DNA of 26,893 bases from Planoprotostelium fungivorum. Taxonomy: Eukaryota > Evosea > Variosea > Cavosteliida > Cavosteliaceae. The notes under the pieces are model-generated. The model was given only the letters and a program-made list of their open reading frames with translations. It was not told where the DNA came from and searched no databases. Shown piece by piece: positions 1 through 11,361 of the stretch. Within the stretch, counting starts at the first letter, position 1, and every line of letters starts with the position of its first letter. Both the position numbers and the translations under genes were made by a program. The stretch is from NCBI GenBank assembly GCA_003024175.1, contig MDYQ01000311.1, positions 1-26,893 on the forward strand, written 5' to 3'.

Positions 1-2533
1 GTCAGAGGTCAGACATATCTGAAGCTCAGACCCGATCGTGTCGCCATGCAGGACGCCACGGCCCAGATGGCCGTTCTCCAATTCATGTCCTCCGGTCTCC
101 CTAAGACCCGGGTCCCCACCACCATCCACTGTGACCATTTGATCGAGGCCTACCAAGGTGGACCAAAGGATCTGGCTAAGGCCAAGACCACCAACCAGGA
201 GGTATACGACTTCCTCGCCAGGTACATTTTTCTCCCATTTTCACATTCCATATCGTCATATTCTAAATACAATCCAGTGCCGGACAGAAGTACGGAATGG
301 GATTCTGGAAACCAGGAAGTGGAATCATCCATCAGATCATCTTTGAGAACTACGCCTTCCCCGGAGGTCTCATGATCGGTACCGATTCTCACACACCCAA
401 CGCCGGAGGTCTCGGTATGCTCGCCATCGGTGTCGGTGGTGCCGACGCCGTCGATGTCATGGCTGGTCTGCCATGGGAACTCAAGGCCCCCAAGGTCATC
501 GGTGTCAACCTCACCGGAAAGCTCAACGGTGAGCCTCTTCCACCTTTACGTCACCATCATCCATCATCTCCAATCATGTCATATCACGTCCATCACGCTC
601 ACTCGTCTCAGGCTGGTCCTCCGCCAAGGACGTCATCTTGAAGGTAGCCGGTATCCTTACCGTCTCTGGAGGTACCGACGCCATCGTCGAGTACTTTGGA
701 GAGGGAGTCGAGAGCATGTCCTGCACTGGAATGGGCACCATCTGCAACATGGGAGCTGAAATCGGAGCGACCACCTCTTTCTTCCCTTACAACCAACGCA
801 TGGCCGAATTCCTCGAGTCCACCGGCAGAGCCGACATCGCTCAGACTGCCAACCACTACAAGTGACGATTCAAAGTTGAAAAGGTTGATTGACGACTCCA
901 GGGACTTTTTGAAGGCCGATGCGGGAGCTCATTACGATCAGATCATCAACATCGATCTCAACACTCTCGAGCCTCACGTCAATGGACCCTTCACTCCAGA
1001 TCTCGCCACACCCATCTCTCAACTGGCCGAGGCCGTTAAGAAGAACGGCTGGCCCGACGAGATCAAGGTCGGACTCATCGGTTCGTGCACAAACTCTTCC
1101 TACGAAGACATGCAGAGATCAGCATCCATCGCCAAGCAGGCCCTCGACAAGGGAGTCAAGAGCAAGGCTGGCTTCATGGTCACACCCGGAAGCGAGCAGA
1201 TCAGAGCCACCATCGCCAGAGACGGACAGATGGAGACTCTCGGTGCCATCGGTGGAGAGGGTGAGATCGTCATGACCTCATCTTCATCACCGTCATGACA
1301 CTCGCAGTTCTCGCCAACGCCTGCGGTCCCTGCATCGGTCAGTGGAAGAGAACAGACGTAGAGAAGGGTCAGCGCAACAGCATCGTCTCCTCTTACAACC
1401 GAAACTTTGCTCGCCGTAACGATGGTAACGAGGCGACCCACGCCTTTGTCACTTCCCCCGAGATTGTCACCGCCCTGTCCATTGCCGGACGCCTGTCTTT
1501 CAACCCACTGAAAGACACGCTCGTAGACAAGGACGGCAAGCCGTTCAGATTCGAGCCTCCCTCTGGTGACTCTCTCCCCAGCCGCGGGTTCGACGCGGGA
1601 GAGGACACGTACCAGGCGCCCGCCGAAGACGGCAGTGGCGTCACCGTGAAGATTGCCGCCAGCAGCGACAGACTCCAAGAGCTCAAGGCATTCACCGCCT
1701 GGGACGGAAAGAACTACGTGAGCGTTGTAGACGGTCGAATTTCCACTGAATTTCGCGCAGGAAGACCTTCAGGTGCTCATCAAGGCCAAGGGAAAATGCA
1801 CGACCGACCACATTTCGATGGCTGGACCCTGGTTGAAGTACAGAGGACACTTGGACAACATCTCGAACAACTTGTTGATTGGAGCTACGAACGCAGAGAA
1901 TGGAAAGGCCAACACCGTGAAGAACCAGTTCACCGGTGAGTTTGGTGCCGTGCCCGACGTCGCGAGACAGTACAAGCAGAAGGGTGTTGGATGGGTCGTC
2001 ATCGGAGACGAGAACTACGGAGAAGGTGAAGTCTTCTCTGTCCTTATTCATCTTCATCCTGATTCTCTTCCTTATCTTTCTTTTTATTCTCGTGCTTATG
2101 CTTATCTCATCTTTATTCTCCTTACATCCTTATTCTCCTTATCTTATCTTTATCCTTATCCATTGCTTACCGTAGCCCAGGTTCCAGCAGAGAGCACGCC
2201 GCCCTCGAGCCCAGACACCTCGGTGGAAAGGCCATCATCACCAAGTCCTTCGCTCGCATCCACGAGACCAACCTGAAGAAGCAGGGCATGCTCCCCCTCA
2301 CCTTTGTCAACAAGGCCGACTACGAGAAGATCTCGGGTGACGACAGAGTCTCTATTCTGGGTTTGGACACCTTTGCCCCCGGCAGCCAGATCACGCTCAG
2401 AGTCCACAAGGGACAAGGCAACGTGGACATTCCTCTGAAGCACACGTTCAACGAGGGACAGATCCAGTGGTTCAAGAAGGGATCCGCTCTCAATGCCATC
2501 AAGGAGGAGATCTTGTCGGGTGCCAGAGCTTAA
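1..2533 (+). CDS. ACO2: Aconitase, mitochondrial type (5' end missing)
   Basis: Aconitate hydratase of the TCA cycle, interconverting citrate and isocitrate with a [4Fe-4S] cluster. Seven exons are in the window: 1-221, 278-528, 612-861, 902-1260, 1308-1717, 1761-2025, 2181-2533. They sum to 703 codons including the stop, and all joins are GT-AG and in frame. The product aligns along its length with eukaryotic mitochondrial aconitase. It shows the cluster-ligand motifs [11 protein letters not shown] and [10 protein letters not shown] (three Cys), the swivel-domain region [14 protein letters not shown] and the C-terminal [11 protein letters not shown] active-site segment. The reading frame is open from base 1 ([14 protein letters not shown]), so the targeting peptide and first exon(s) lie upstream. 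Introns are 40-155 nt; the 40-nt intron at 862-901 and the 155-nt pyrimidine-rich one at 2026-2180 are the extremes. It converges with the gene at 2871-4082. Confidence 0.97.
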
Positions 2534-2870
2534 ATAGATGTCGATGTTCTCATGTGTTCCTGTCCTTGTTTGAATCAAGATGATGATGATGATGTGATTG
2601 GAAGATGATGCAGAGACTCTGATCTTGTACTGATGTGGGCTCTATTTAGGTCGCTGTTCATCTACACGATTGAAAACTAACACATGCAGTCAGAGGGAGA
2701 ACGAGTCTGGAAGCTGAGAACAGCAGGTCCTACCCTCTCCACTTCGTCTCTTCTCGACACAATTCACTTCTCACCATGAAGATGCAGAGATCTCTTCATC
2801 ACTTTGATCACTCACACAACATAGCACGTTGATTGTATCCAGAGTTCACGAGTAAAACATTCAACTTGTA
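2534..2870. other. Intergenic 3'-3' region
   Basis: About 340 bp between two convergent stop codons. It contains a short ATG/GAT trinucleotide run at about 2579-2595 and nothing else I can assign. It must carry both polyadenylation regions. Confidence 0.6.
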
Positions 2871-4082
2871 TTAAAACAGGGCCAGAACCAGGGCAGCGAA
2901 AGCCAAGGTGGGCACGACGTAAGCGGCAGAAGAGTGGGTGGTGGTAGAGATGCTGCCGCCGTTGTTGGTGCTGGAGGTGGAGTTGTTCGTGGTATCATAA
3001 GAGTATACTCCCCAGCTAGAAAAGTGGGAGACAGTCTGGGTGAACGTCTGGGCGTTCAAGTCCAAGTAGAAGCCGCTGGTTTGGATGACCCAGTTGAGAG
3101 AGACATCATCGAAGACGGCCCATCTCAGAGAGTGGGGGTCTACACCGTTCTGAGCTAAGACGGTGAGGTTGAATGAGAAGGTGATGTTGGCAGTCAAGTT
3201 GTTCTGGGCGGTGAGATCGATGTCGAAGAAGTAGCCGACGGACTTGGACTTGCGAGGAGAGGGGCGAGAAGAGTTGGAGTAAGAGGTCACCGTGAGGTTG
3301 GCGGTGGCATTGTTGTTGATGTTGAGGAAAAGGCCATCGTCATACTTGAACTTGTGCTCTCTTCCCTTCTCGATGGACTGCTTCTCTCCAAAGTTGCAGG
3401 GGAAGCTGACATTAGAGGGAACGACGGCGATGAAATAGACGGCAGTGTTGTCGGCGTTCAGTGTGTAGGTGATGGAATTGTTGGTGTTGGTGGATGGTAC
3501 AGCTCCGTAAAAGTGGTTCTTCACAGAGACGTAGAAGAGGGAGAGGGTGCTGTTGGTGAGATCTCCCAAACGGTTGGAAGACACAGTGAGGGTGGCAGCA
3601 GTCACATTAACGGTGGGTGGGTACACGGTGAAGGCGTAGGCCAGTCCAAAGTCAGAGATCTTCTTGAGTCCATCTCTTCCATAATCCAAATCGTCGCTGA
3701 GTGATTTGATCATAAACAGAGAGACGTTGGCGGCGGCGGTGGTGGAGACGGCCAGGGTGAGGTTGACCTTTGATGAAATGGCGGCGGATCCGGAAGCACT
3801 GGCGCTGGTGTCGAATGCAATCAGGGGGAAGTCCAATCGGAAGCCTCCATAACCGTGGCGAGACTCCTTGTCTCCCTCAGAGAAGCCTCCGAAGTCGGTC
3901 TCATTCCTTCTGTAGTCATTCTCTCCATCGTCTTCGATCTTGGTGGGCCAAGTGAAGTTGCCTGGTCTAGACTGAGTACCGTTGAAAGTCACAGAACCAT
4001 TGAAGGTCTGCGTGGAGTTGTCTCTGGCGCTCACGAAGGAGAGGGCAGCGATCACGAAGAGGGCGACAGTCAGGCTACGCAT
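2871..4082 (-). CDS. Secreted, N-glycosylated, probable GPI-anchored surface protein
   Basis: An intronless 403-residue protein that I cannot assign to a named family. Residues 1-19 form a clean signal peptide (basic residue, hydrophobic core, VSA then RD). About 19 N-X-S/T sequons are spread over the chain. Near the C-terminus a Ser/Thr/Asn-rich linker leads into a final stretch of roughly 15 hydrophobic residues ending VLALF with no cytoplasmic tail, the standard look of a GPI-attachment signal. Beta-strand-like alternation and a segment around residues 290-365 (VGYFFDIDLTAQNN, then WAVFDDVSLNW and SHFSSWGVYSYD) suggest a beta-sandwich ectodomain. Only one Cys is present in the mature part. 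Function is unknown; a surface-coat or adhesion role is a guess. A 7-bp hairpin lies about 100 bp upstream (4178-4194). Confidence 0.85.
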   Translation of the reverse strand: MRSLTVALFVIAALSFVSARDNSTQTFNGSVTFNGTQSRPGNFTWPTKIEDDGENDYRRNETDFGGFSEGDKESRHGYGGFRLDFPLIAFDTSASASGSAAISSKVNLTLAVSTTAAANVSLFMIKSLSDDLDYGRDGLKKISDFGLAYAFTVYPPTVNVTAATLTVSSNRLGDLTNSTLSLFYVSVKNHFYGAVPSTNTNNSITYTLNADNTAVYFIAVVPSNVSFPCNFGEKQSIEKGREHKFKYDDGLFLNINNNATANLTVTSYSNSSRPSPRKSKSVGYFFDIDLTAQNNLTANITFSFNLTVLAQNGVDPHSLRWAVFDDVSLNWVIQTSGFYLDLNAQTFTQTVSHFSSWGVYSYDTTNNSTSSTNNGGSISTTTHSSAAYVVPTLAFAALVLALF

Positions 4083-4585
4083 GTTGGTACTTGTTCAGAA
4101 TGATGATCGGATAGCCGGTCGAGTGGCGGCCACCTTAACACCCGAAAGAGGTGAATAAAGGGTTCTTATTCGAGATCTCAGCCGACACGGCTGAACACAC
4201 ATTTTATAGTAGATCTATACTCCTTGACGGTTGCCGACTTCAAATAAGAGGTTCTAAAGGTGGTGCGACCGCTGTGACAGCCTCATTACCGATCGATCCC
4301 GTGCACGGGAGGATGGAATCGTCCCTGGTAAGCCCATCACTGATGCTAAAGCCCTTTAACTTCAAAGCTTGAAAATACTATCCCTCAGTGTCAATTCGTG
4401 TGTTGGGGTGAGAACTACTCAGAGCAATGTGTTCAGTGTTGGTGAGATGTTCTCCACGACCACAGTGCTGTGTCAACAGGGATGACCGCATGGTCCTCTC
4501 CTGCTGAGGCGATCTCGTCACAGTTAACAAGAGATGATCGAAGATGGATACGAGAGACAAAGACGATCTGTCGTTCGATTATTTA
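4083..4585. other. Intergenic region upstream of the surface-protein gene
   Basis: About 500 bp between two genes on the minus strand. It should hold the surface-protein promoter (near 4083-4250) and the 3' UTR of the reductase. Apart from the inverted repeat at 4178-4194 and a TAGATCTA palindrome near 4210 I see no feature. Confidence 0.5.
4178..4194. promoter_or_regulatory. Perfect inverted repeat in promoter position
   Basis: TCAGCCG-ACA-CGGCTGA, 7-bp arms and a 3-nt loop, about 96-112 bp upstream of the start codon at 4082 on the minus strand. It could be an operator or a 5'-UTR hairpin. Function is inferred only from position. Confidence 0.3.
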
Positions 4586-6090
<1,505 letters not shown>

Positions 6091-6772
6091 TGTCTGTGTG
6101 CGTGATTTATGATTTGCCGTCTGTAATTTGTGTTGCGAGCTGCTTGCGTCATCACGGTGAGTACTCGGGCGAACGGCTAATCGGAGAATTGCGCTATTTT
6201 CCGTGGAAATGAACTCGTTACAACGGAAGTCTGAGACAAAACCTCCGCCGTCGACAGCCATGAGGCAGTCAAGTTCTATCGCGTATCACTATGGCTAGAT
6301 ATAGCTTGACACCGAAGCAAGGATGATGAGCGATCGAAACGGGTTGGACATCATGACTGGTCTGAAGATACTTCGTGGAAATACACCAAGATGGAATATG
6401 GATATGCACGATCGAAGTCTGCATATCTCACGTGAAGAGTTTCGGTTATCATTGAGGGATCATCGCGATACTTCACCGCTGACGGTTCATCATGCGAGAT
6501 CTCGGCTGAGCCATCATGAGGATCGTACGGGAGGAATGACACGAAAGCTATCACTATCTAGCCAGCCATATTTCTGACTCATAATATTCACCTGTATTCA
6601 CCACCGACGAGATACTGTCAACTCCAAAGTGTACCTCTCCTTGATCGACGAACCTCACTCGACCTCTCCGTCCAAAGGTAGAAAGAGCCCAGGAAGCAAA
6701 TGCACGACAGGAAGTCACTCAATAGACGGGGGGTAGTGAACGACTCCGCCAGAGAATCTGTGCATCGATACA
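6091..6772. other. Divergent intergenic region
   Basis: Bidirectional promoter region between the reductase (-) and the CaaX-protein gene (+). Short open frames on both strands around 6323-6577 show no coding character or intron pattern and I do not call them. It contains an imperfect inverted-repeat pair at 6293-6307 and 6543-6561, and an 8-bp hairpin at 6401-6427. Confidence 0.5.
6293..6561. repeat. Segment bounded by imperfect terminal inverted repeats
   Basis: GGCTAGATATAGCTT at 6293-6307 is matched in inverted orientation by AAGCTATcactATCTAGCC at 6543-6561: 15 of 15 bases once a 4-nt insertion is allowed. In between, GATATGCA (6401-6408) and TGCATATC (6420-6427) form a hairpin. This could be a decayed MITE-like insertion or chance. 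I cannot identify a target-site duplication. Confidence 0.3.
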
Positions 6773-6992
6773 ATGGCGACGCTTGTGAGTGGATTCATCG
6801 TGTGCGGGCTGTGAGAATTGAAAAAATGTAGAGCAATTGCGTACGATCGAGTTATGAGTGCCCAGCTAAGCAGGGGATGTCATGCCCCTGAAGAATGCCG
6901 GTGCGACTGTGTAAATCCTCCACCCACATTGTAGATTGACACGGTGTCTCGCTTCCGCATCAAACGGATCGTTGAGATCGGAACAGCAGCTG

Positions 6993-8561
6993 ATGTCTTC
7001 CTTCCAACAGCTCGAGAAGGCTGCCGATTCATCCAGTTCGGACAGTGACACTGAGTCAGAAGTCTCGAAGAAACAGACCAAAGATAAACCCAGACGGCAG
7101 GTCGACCAATCTTCCGAGGAGGACGACACTACATCATCTGATTCATCCTTAGACGATCCCGCACCTGCAGGACAGCCTACAAAACGTGAGTATCATCATT
7201 TATAATTTTCCATATTGTTAACCGATGGTCCAGCGGCCGCTCCCATTCCGAAAGGTGCATCGAGCTTCCTCGTGTTGAAATCGGCCAGCTTAGAAGACTC
7301 CACCGGCTCCGACGATGATTCCGATGTGACCGATTCAGAGGCCGCACCGAAACCTCAGACGAGACCCACAGACATCTCTTCAGAAGGCTCTGATGATTCT
7401 GATGCGAGTGACGATGAGGAACCAGAGAAGGCTACTGGCAATCAGAAAGTGGAAGAGAAGAAACCTGAGGAACATGTGCAACCCGCACCTGCACCTGCAC
7501 CTGCGCCATCTCAGCCCGTGGAGTCTCACGAGAAGGCAATCGAACATTCTCAATCCACCGAGAAACATGAAGAACCCAAAGTTGAAGAGAATCACTCTCA
7601 TCCAATCATTGTCGCCAGCAACGAGCCACCTGCGGAGACACCAAAAGACGATCATCATTCTGCATCACATCCTCCAACCCATTCAGAAGAACCTGCCGCA
7701 CAGCCTGAACCAGACTCTCCCATTATCACTCGTCAACGTAGCGTCTCCGTCTCTTCATCTTCCTCCAGCGAATCAGATGAATCAGATCGTCCATCACAGC
7801 CGGCTGCCTCTCATTCCGATGCACCGGAGACATCATCGGTCGCGGTATCTCATCACGAACCTACGCCAACGCCCCATCATGTCGATCCTGAGCCCGCCCA
7901 ACAGCCACCATCTCAACCGGAAACACACCAACCCGCCCATCACGAAGAACATCAACCCCAAGCAGTTCACCAAGAGCCAGAATCGCAGACGGTTCGCCAA
8001 CAAGAGCCACAACCTGAGCCAACTCCACAGAGACACGAAGAGGTCACCCCGCATCATGTAGAACCTCATGCTATCTCTCAGCCCGTCGTTCAACCTTTAG
8101 AACCCGTGGTGGATCCCATCGTAGAGCCTGTGGTCCAGTCCGTGGTCCAGCCCACCCTGCCACCCATCATGGTGCCTGTGATGGAGCCCACAGTCGTTCC
8201 CGTTGTCCACGTAGTTGAACAACCGCATGAGACCGCGCTGCATCATCAACCGACTGTTGTCCATCACACACAACCTGAGCCAGCCACTCATCGTCAAGAA
8301 CCAGAAGTCATCCAACACCAACCGACCACACAGACAGAGACTCGCGTGGTTCCATCATCAGAGACACAAGAGACCTCTTTACGAGTGGAGACGGAGACGA
8401 AGCCGGTCGAACATCAGACCATCGTGGTGGAAGAGACGCAGACACAGCCCGATGGACAGATCAATGAGGGAGTGGAGATTTTGGCACCCAACGGAAAGTC
8501 ACCGAAGGCAACGAAGAAGGGAGGAGAAGAGAAGAAGGGAGGATGTTGCATCCTGCAATAG
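6993..8561 (+). CDS. Disordered acidic/Pro-His-Gln-rich protein with C-terminal CaaX box
   Basis: About 506 aa from exons 6993-7185 and 7234-8561 (48-nt intron). No family recognised. Four acidic Ser/Asp/Glu tracts in the first ~95 residues (for example ADSSSSDSDTESE and SSEEDDTTSSDSSLDD) look like casein-kinase-2 targets. A long tract rich in Pro, His, Glu, Gln and Val follows, with a PAPAPAPAP run and PVV/EPVV repeats (about 115-460). The end is a Lys-rich segment and then GGCCILQ. The final CILQ is a CaaX box with Gln last, the kind preferred by farnesyltransferase, and the neighbouring Cys could be palmitoylated. So it is predicted to be a membrane-tethered disordered protein. Start is uncertain: an alternative model uses a four-codon exon ATG at 6773-6784 (MATL), an intron 6785-7010 ending TTCCAACAG, then 7011-7185, and is also in frame (504 aa). 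Confidence 0.8.
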
Positions 8562-8573
8562 ATCAAGAGATGT

Positions 8574-8828
8574 TTGCATGTTGTGATTTCGATCGATGAA
8601 ACGTCTATGTATTCCTCTCTATTTTCTTTCGATGGATCGAGTCATAGAGAGTGTATTGAGTCCCTCCATCTCATTCTGGAGATGGATTCCGTGGCGCGCC
8701 ATTCGCAGAATATCTCAAATCTGCTCCGTGAAGTTCACGGCTCGACTTCACGGCGTGAAGGATGGATAGATGCGTGTTTCGTCATTTTCAGAAGCCACAA
8801 CAAGAGAGAGTCACTACTCTTAAGACAC
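8574..8828. promoter_or_regulatory. Short intergenic region with two adjacent palindromes
   Basis: Region between the CaaX gene and the next gene. At 8726-8740 CCGTGAA-G-TTCACGG and at 8746-8760 CTTCACG-G-CGTGAAG are two perfect odd-centred palindromes, 5 bp apart, sharing the TTCACG/CGTGAA half-site. They lie 69-103 bp before the ATG at 8829, a plausible dimer-binding site. The reading frame of the downstream gene stays open back to an ATG at 8574, so it is formally possible that this DNA is coding. Confidence 0.45.
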
Positions 8829-9434
8829 ATGGAATACGGATTATACTTCAGGCCAGCCGAGTTGGAGGACTTTGACTTGTTTGCATTGGGGATCATCCAT
8901 CAACCTCTATTTGACATCGAGCCATTCCAAGGAGACGTGGACCCGGACCTTTTCGTCACAAAAGATGAGATCGTGGGACCGAATGTGGCCGAGCTACAGT
9001 GCAACATCCATCGCTACCAGTGCTGGAATAGACAGCTGCAGAGCACAGACCCCGAGATGAAGAAGCCTATCTTCACCAACGCACCACCCAATAGCCGTTG
9101 CATCGCATGCGTCTCATGGACGGCCTTCAAACACACCGAAACTCAGACATACACCGTCGTCGTCTGCCCCGAAGGCACCTTCACATTAGAAGACAAGAAA
9201 GGCTCACCCATCAAGGTCCCCAAGTTCAACACGTTTCAACACAAGGTACAACTCAACGGTTCGAATCCCCCCTTAATCAAGTTCGGGTTGGAGTTGAAAG
9301 ATCATGAAGAAGGCCAGCTGTTGGGAAGGCTCGAGATGGAGATGGAGCGTGTGACGGCAAAGCCTAGGAACCATCCAGACAGAAAAGTTAGAGATGAAAA
9401 TTACAAGCCAAAGAAACAGAAGACTCAGGAATGA
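8829..9434 (+). CDS. Unrecognised conserved-looking protein
   Basis: A single-exon gene of 201 aa from ATG 8829 (MEYGLYFRPAELEDF). The frame remains open upstream to ATG 8574, which would give 286 aa. I prefer 8829 because 8574 is only 12 nt after the previous stop codon and the intervening DNA carries promoter-like palindromes. The N-terminal half is acidic and aromatic (FDLFALGIIHQPLFDIEPF). The middle has four Cys and a beta-rich look (RCIACVSWTAFKH, TYTVVVCPEGTF). The C-terminal ~40 residues are strongly basic (RNHPDRKVRDENYKPKKQK), possibly a nuclear-localisation or nucleic-acid-binding tail. No signal peptide or membrane segment. I do not recognise the family. Confidence 0.65.
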   Translation: MEYGLYFRPAELEDFDLFALGIIHQPLFDIEPFQGDVDPDLFVTKDEIVGPNVAELQCNIHRYQCWNRQLQSTDPEMKKPIFTNAPPNSRCIACVSWTAFKHTETQTYTVVVCPEGTFTLEDKKGSPIKVPKFNTFQHKVQLNGSNPPLIKFGLELKDHEEGQLLGRLEMEMERVTAKPRNHPDRKVRDENYKPKKQKTQE

Positions 9435-9687
9435 TGTATGATAAAGAAGAAAACCTGTAGAGAGTGTCTCCATCATCAACATTACGGTCACCAAAGCCAA
9501 GCAGATCGATGGAGAAGACGATTTCAAAAACGACCATGGATCTATCAGTATTGTCCTCTTGAAATACAAATGTTCAAAGACAACACATCATCATCCAATC
9601 ACATAGACACATCATCCAATCACATGAGAGACACCCAGACTCATGCTCATTCACAAGATAATCTATTGATAATTGTATTGATGTACA
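9435..9687. other. 3'-3' intergenic region
   Basis: About 250 bp between convergent stops. ATCATCCAATCACAT-like units repeat at 9588-9622 (CATCATCCAATCACAT occurs twice). No gene seen. Confidence 0.5.
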
Positions 9688-11361
9688 TTAAGTAGCATGG
9701 AACAAGTAGAGGTTGTTCGCCGCCCCCGCTGCGACCAGATTCTCATGAGGATGCCACGCGGCGTGCAAGATCTTCTTTCCAAATTCAATGTTGTCGGGGG
9801 ACATCTCGTCCTTTGACTTCTTCTTCGTGCCGCTCTTCATCTTGGTCGGCTTCTTTATCTTAGAGGCCACCTTGGTCGCCTCCAATTGGACTTCGTTCTT
9901 GCTGTTCCTGTCGTAGATGTTGAACAGGTTGTGGTACGATCCCGTCATGAGGAGGCTGGGGAGAGTGAAGGAGAGAGAATAAAATGAAATAAAATGGAAT
10001 AAGAGGATACTTTCCGTCGTGGTTCATGGTGCATTCAAACTTGTCAAAGATGCAGTCGTTCTCGTAGAGGTCACACAGCTTCGATTTGAGGTTGTCGTGG
10101 ATTTGAATGGTGCGCAGGGGCTTCGACTCCATGTTGAGATCCCACACCTTCAAGGTCATGTAGTCACGAGAGAGGATGTACCGGCCGTCCTTGCTGAATT
10201 TGATGTCTGAGATGGAAGAGATGATCTCAGAGAAGAAGGATTTGCTGCCCGTGTCGGTCTCTTCAAAGACTGTGGGAGGTCAGATTTGGCGGGAAAAAAG
10301 GGCGGGAAAACACCTTTCGCGTGTTGGTCGCAGAGGGCGGACGCTCTCATATCTGCGAGCTTGATGGTACCCTTGCTGCTGCTGTACATAAACAAGTGGC
10401 AGGACTTGGGGTGGAATTCCGCCGAAGTGATGACTTCGGTCAGCTCTTCCATGTTCGCAGGCTTGATGTCGACAATGTCTATACGAACGTCAGCCTCCAT
10501 CATCATGATGATGACGTGGACGATGACTCACTGAAGCTCTGGTCGCTGATGTTCAAGTTCCACAAGTTGATTCGGAGGTCATCAGAAGAGATGTAGGTCT
10601 CTCCATCACTGTTGAGCGAGATCGAGTTGATGTGGTAAGTGTGGGCGTTTGAAAAAACTCGGCGGGGGGTGTGTGCTACGACGAGTTCTCGCGTGTCCAG
10701 GGTGGGGACGGTGAGGTCCTTTGCAGTGCGGATGGGACCTTTGGTGTGGTTGTAAGAGGACACCGCCTTGATCTTCTTCTCGTGGACCTTCCACAGCTTG
10801 ACCGTCTTGTCTGTCGAGGCGTCAGAGAGGGTAGAGGGGGGAAATGAGTGAATGGAGATGATGATATGGGTCACCATTTGTAGAGAGGAGGAATTGGGAG
10901 TTGTTGGTCCTCTTGCACCATTTGATCTTGTTGATCTTTTCTTCGATTTCGAGACTCTTCAGGCAGTCAAACTCTGGCTCGTGGCTTTGGAACTCGGTGT
11001 AAAACTTGTATTCGGGGGATCTAGACTTCTTCTTTCCCTCTTTTGTGCTCTGTGGACGTCGTTCAGTTTATGTCATTAAAATCATTACAATTCGAAAATG
11101 AGATATGGTTTCCATTACGTCACCTTTTCGGCTTTGTCCTCCCGCTCAAAGATAACGATCCTTCCTCCTCTGTCTCCTACAGCAATGAAGTCTCCGGTAT
11201 CGTCAAACTCAATGGAAGATAAAACATCGACTGGAGGTCGCCAGTAAGCGGAATAGTTCTGACAGAGACGACTCACTATCGCTTATGTCTTCCACTGATC
11301 CCCTGCCCTCTCCAAAAACTTGGCTAAACTTCCATTCTAAGTTGTCGGTTGAAACCGACAT
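9688..11361 (-). CDS. PPP2R2: Protein phosphatase 2A regulatory subunit B (PR55/B55)
   Basis: Seven-bladed WD40 propeller that directs the PP2A A-C core to its substrates (mitotic exit, cytoskeleton, signalling). Exons (minus strand): 11361-11277, 11230-11124, 11049-10875, 10810-10532, 10478-10314, 10269-10011, 9955-9688, giving 445 aa against about 447 in animals. Both PR55 family signatures are visible: [15 protein letters not shown] (Cys where the family normally has Tyr) and [15 protein letters not shown] unchanged. Other hallmarks are [57 protein letters not shown] and the C-terminal [21 protein letters not shown]. The start [19 protein letters not shown] matches the family N-terminus. 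Introns are 46, 74, 64, 53, 44 and 55 nt. Beyond its promoter the accessory island begins. Confidence 0.97.

Noticed and set aside
6323-6577. Short frames on both strands in the intergenic region
   Set aside because: Low-quality composition, no splice signals in a sensible arrangement, and confined between the inverted repeats.
7380-8321. Minus-strand frames rich in Trp/Leu/Arg opposite the CaaX gene, and a shifted plus-strand frame rich in His/Arg
   Set aside because: They are shadows of low-complexity coding sequence, with no start context or domain.
9257-9270. GGTTCGAATCC, a tRNA B-box-like sequence
   Set aside because: It lies inside a convincing coding exon, the flanking bases do not form a T stem, and no A box or acceptor stem pairs with it.
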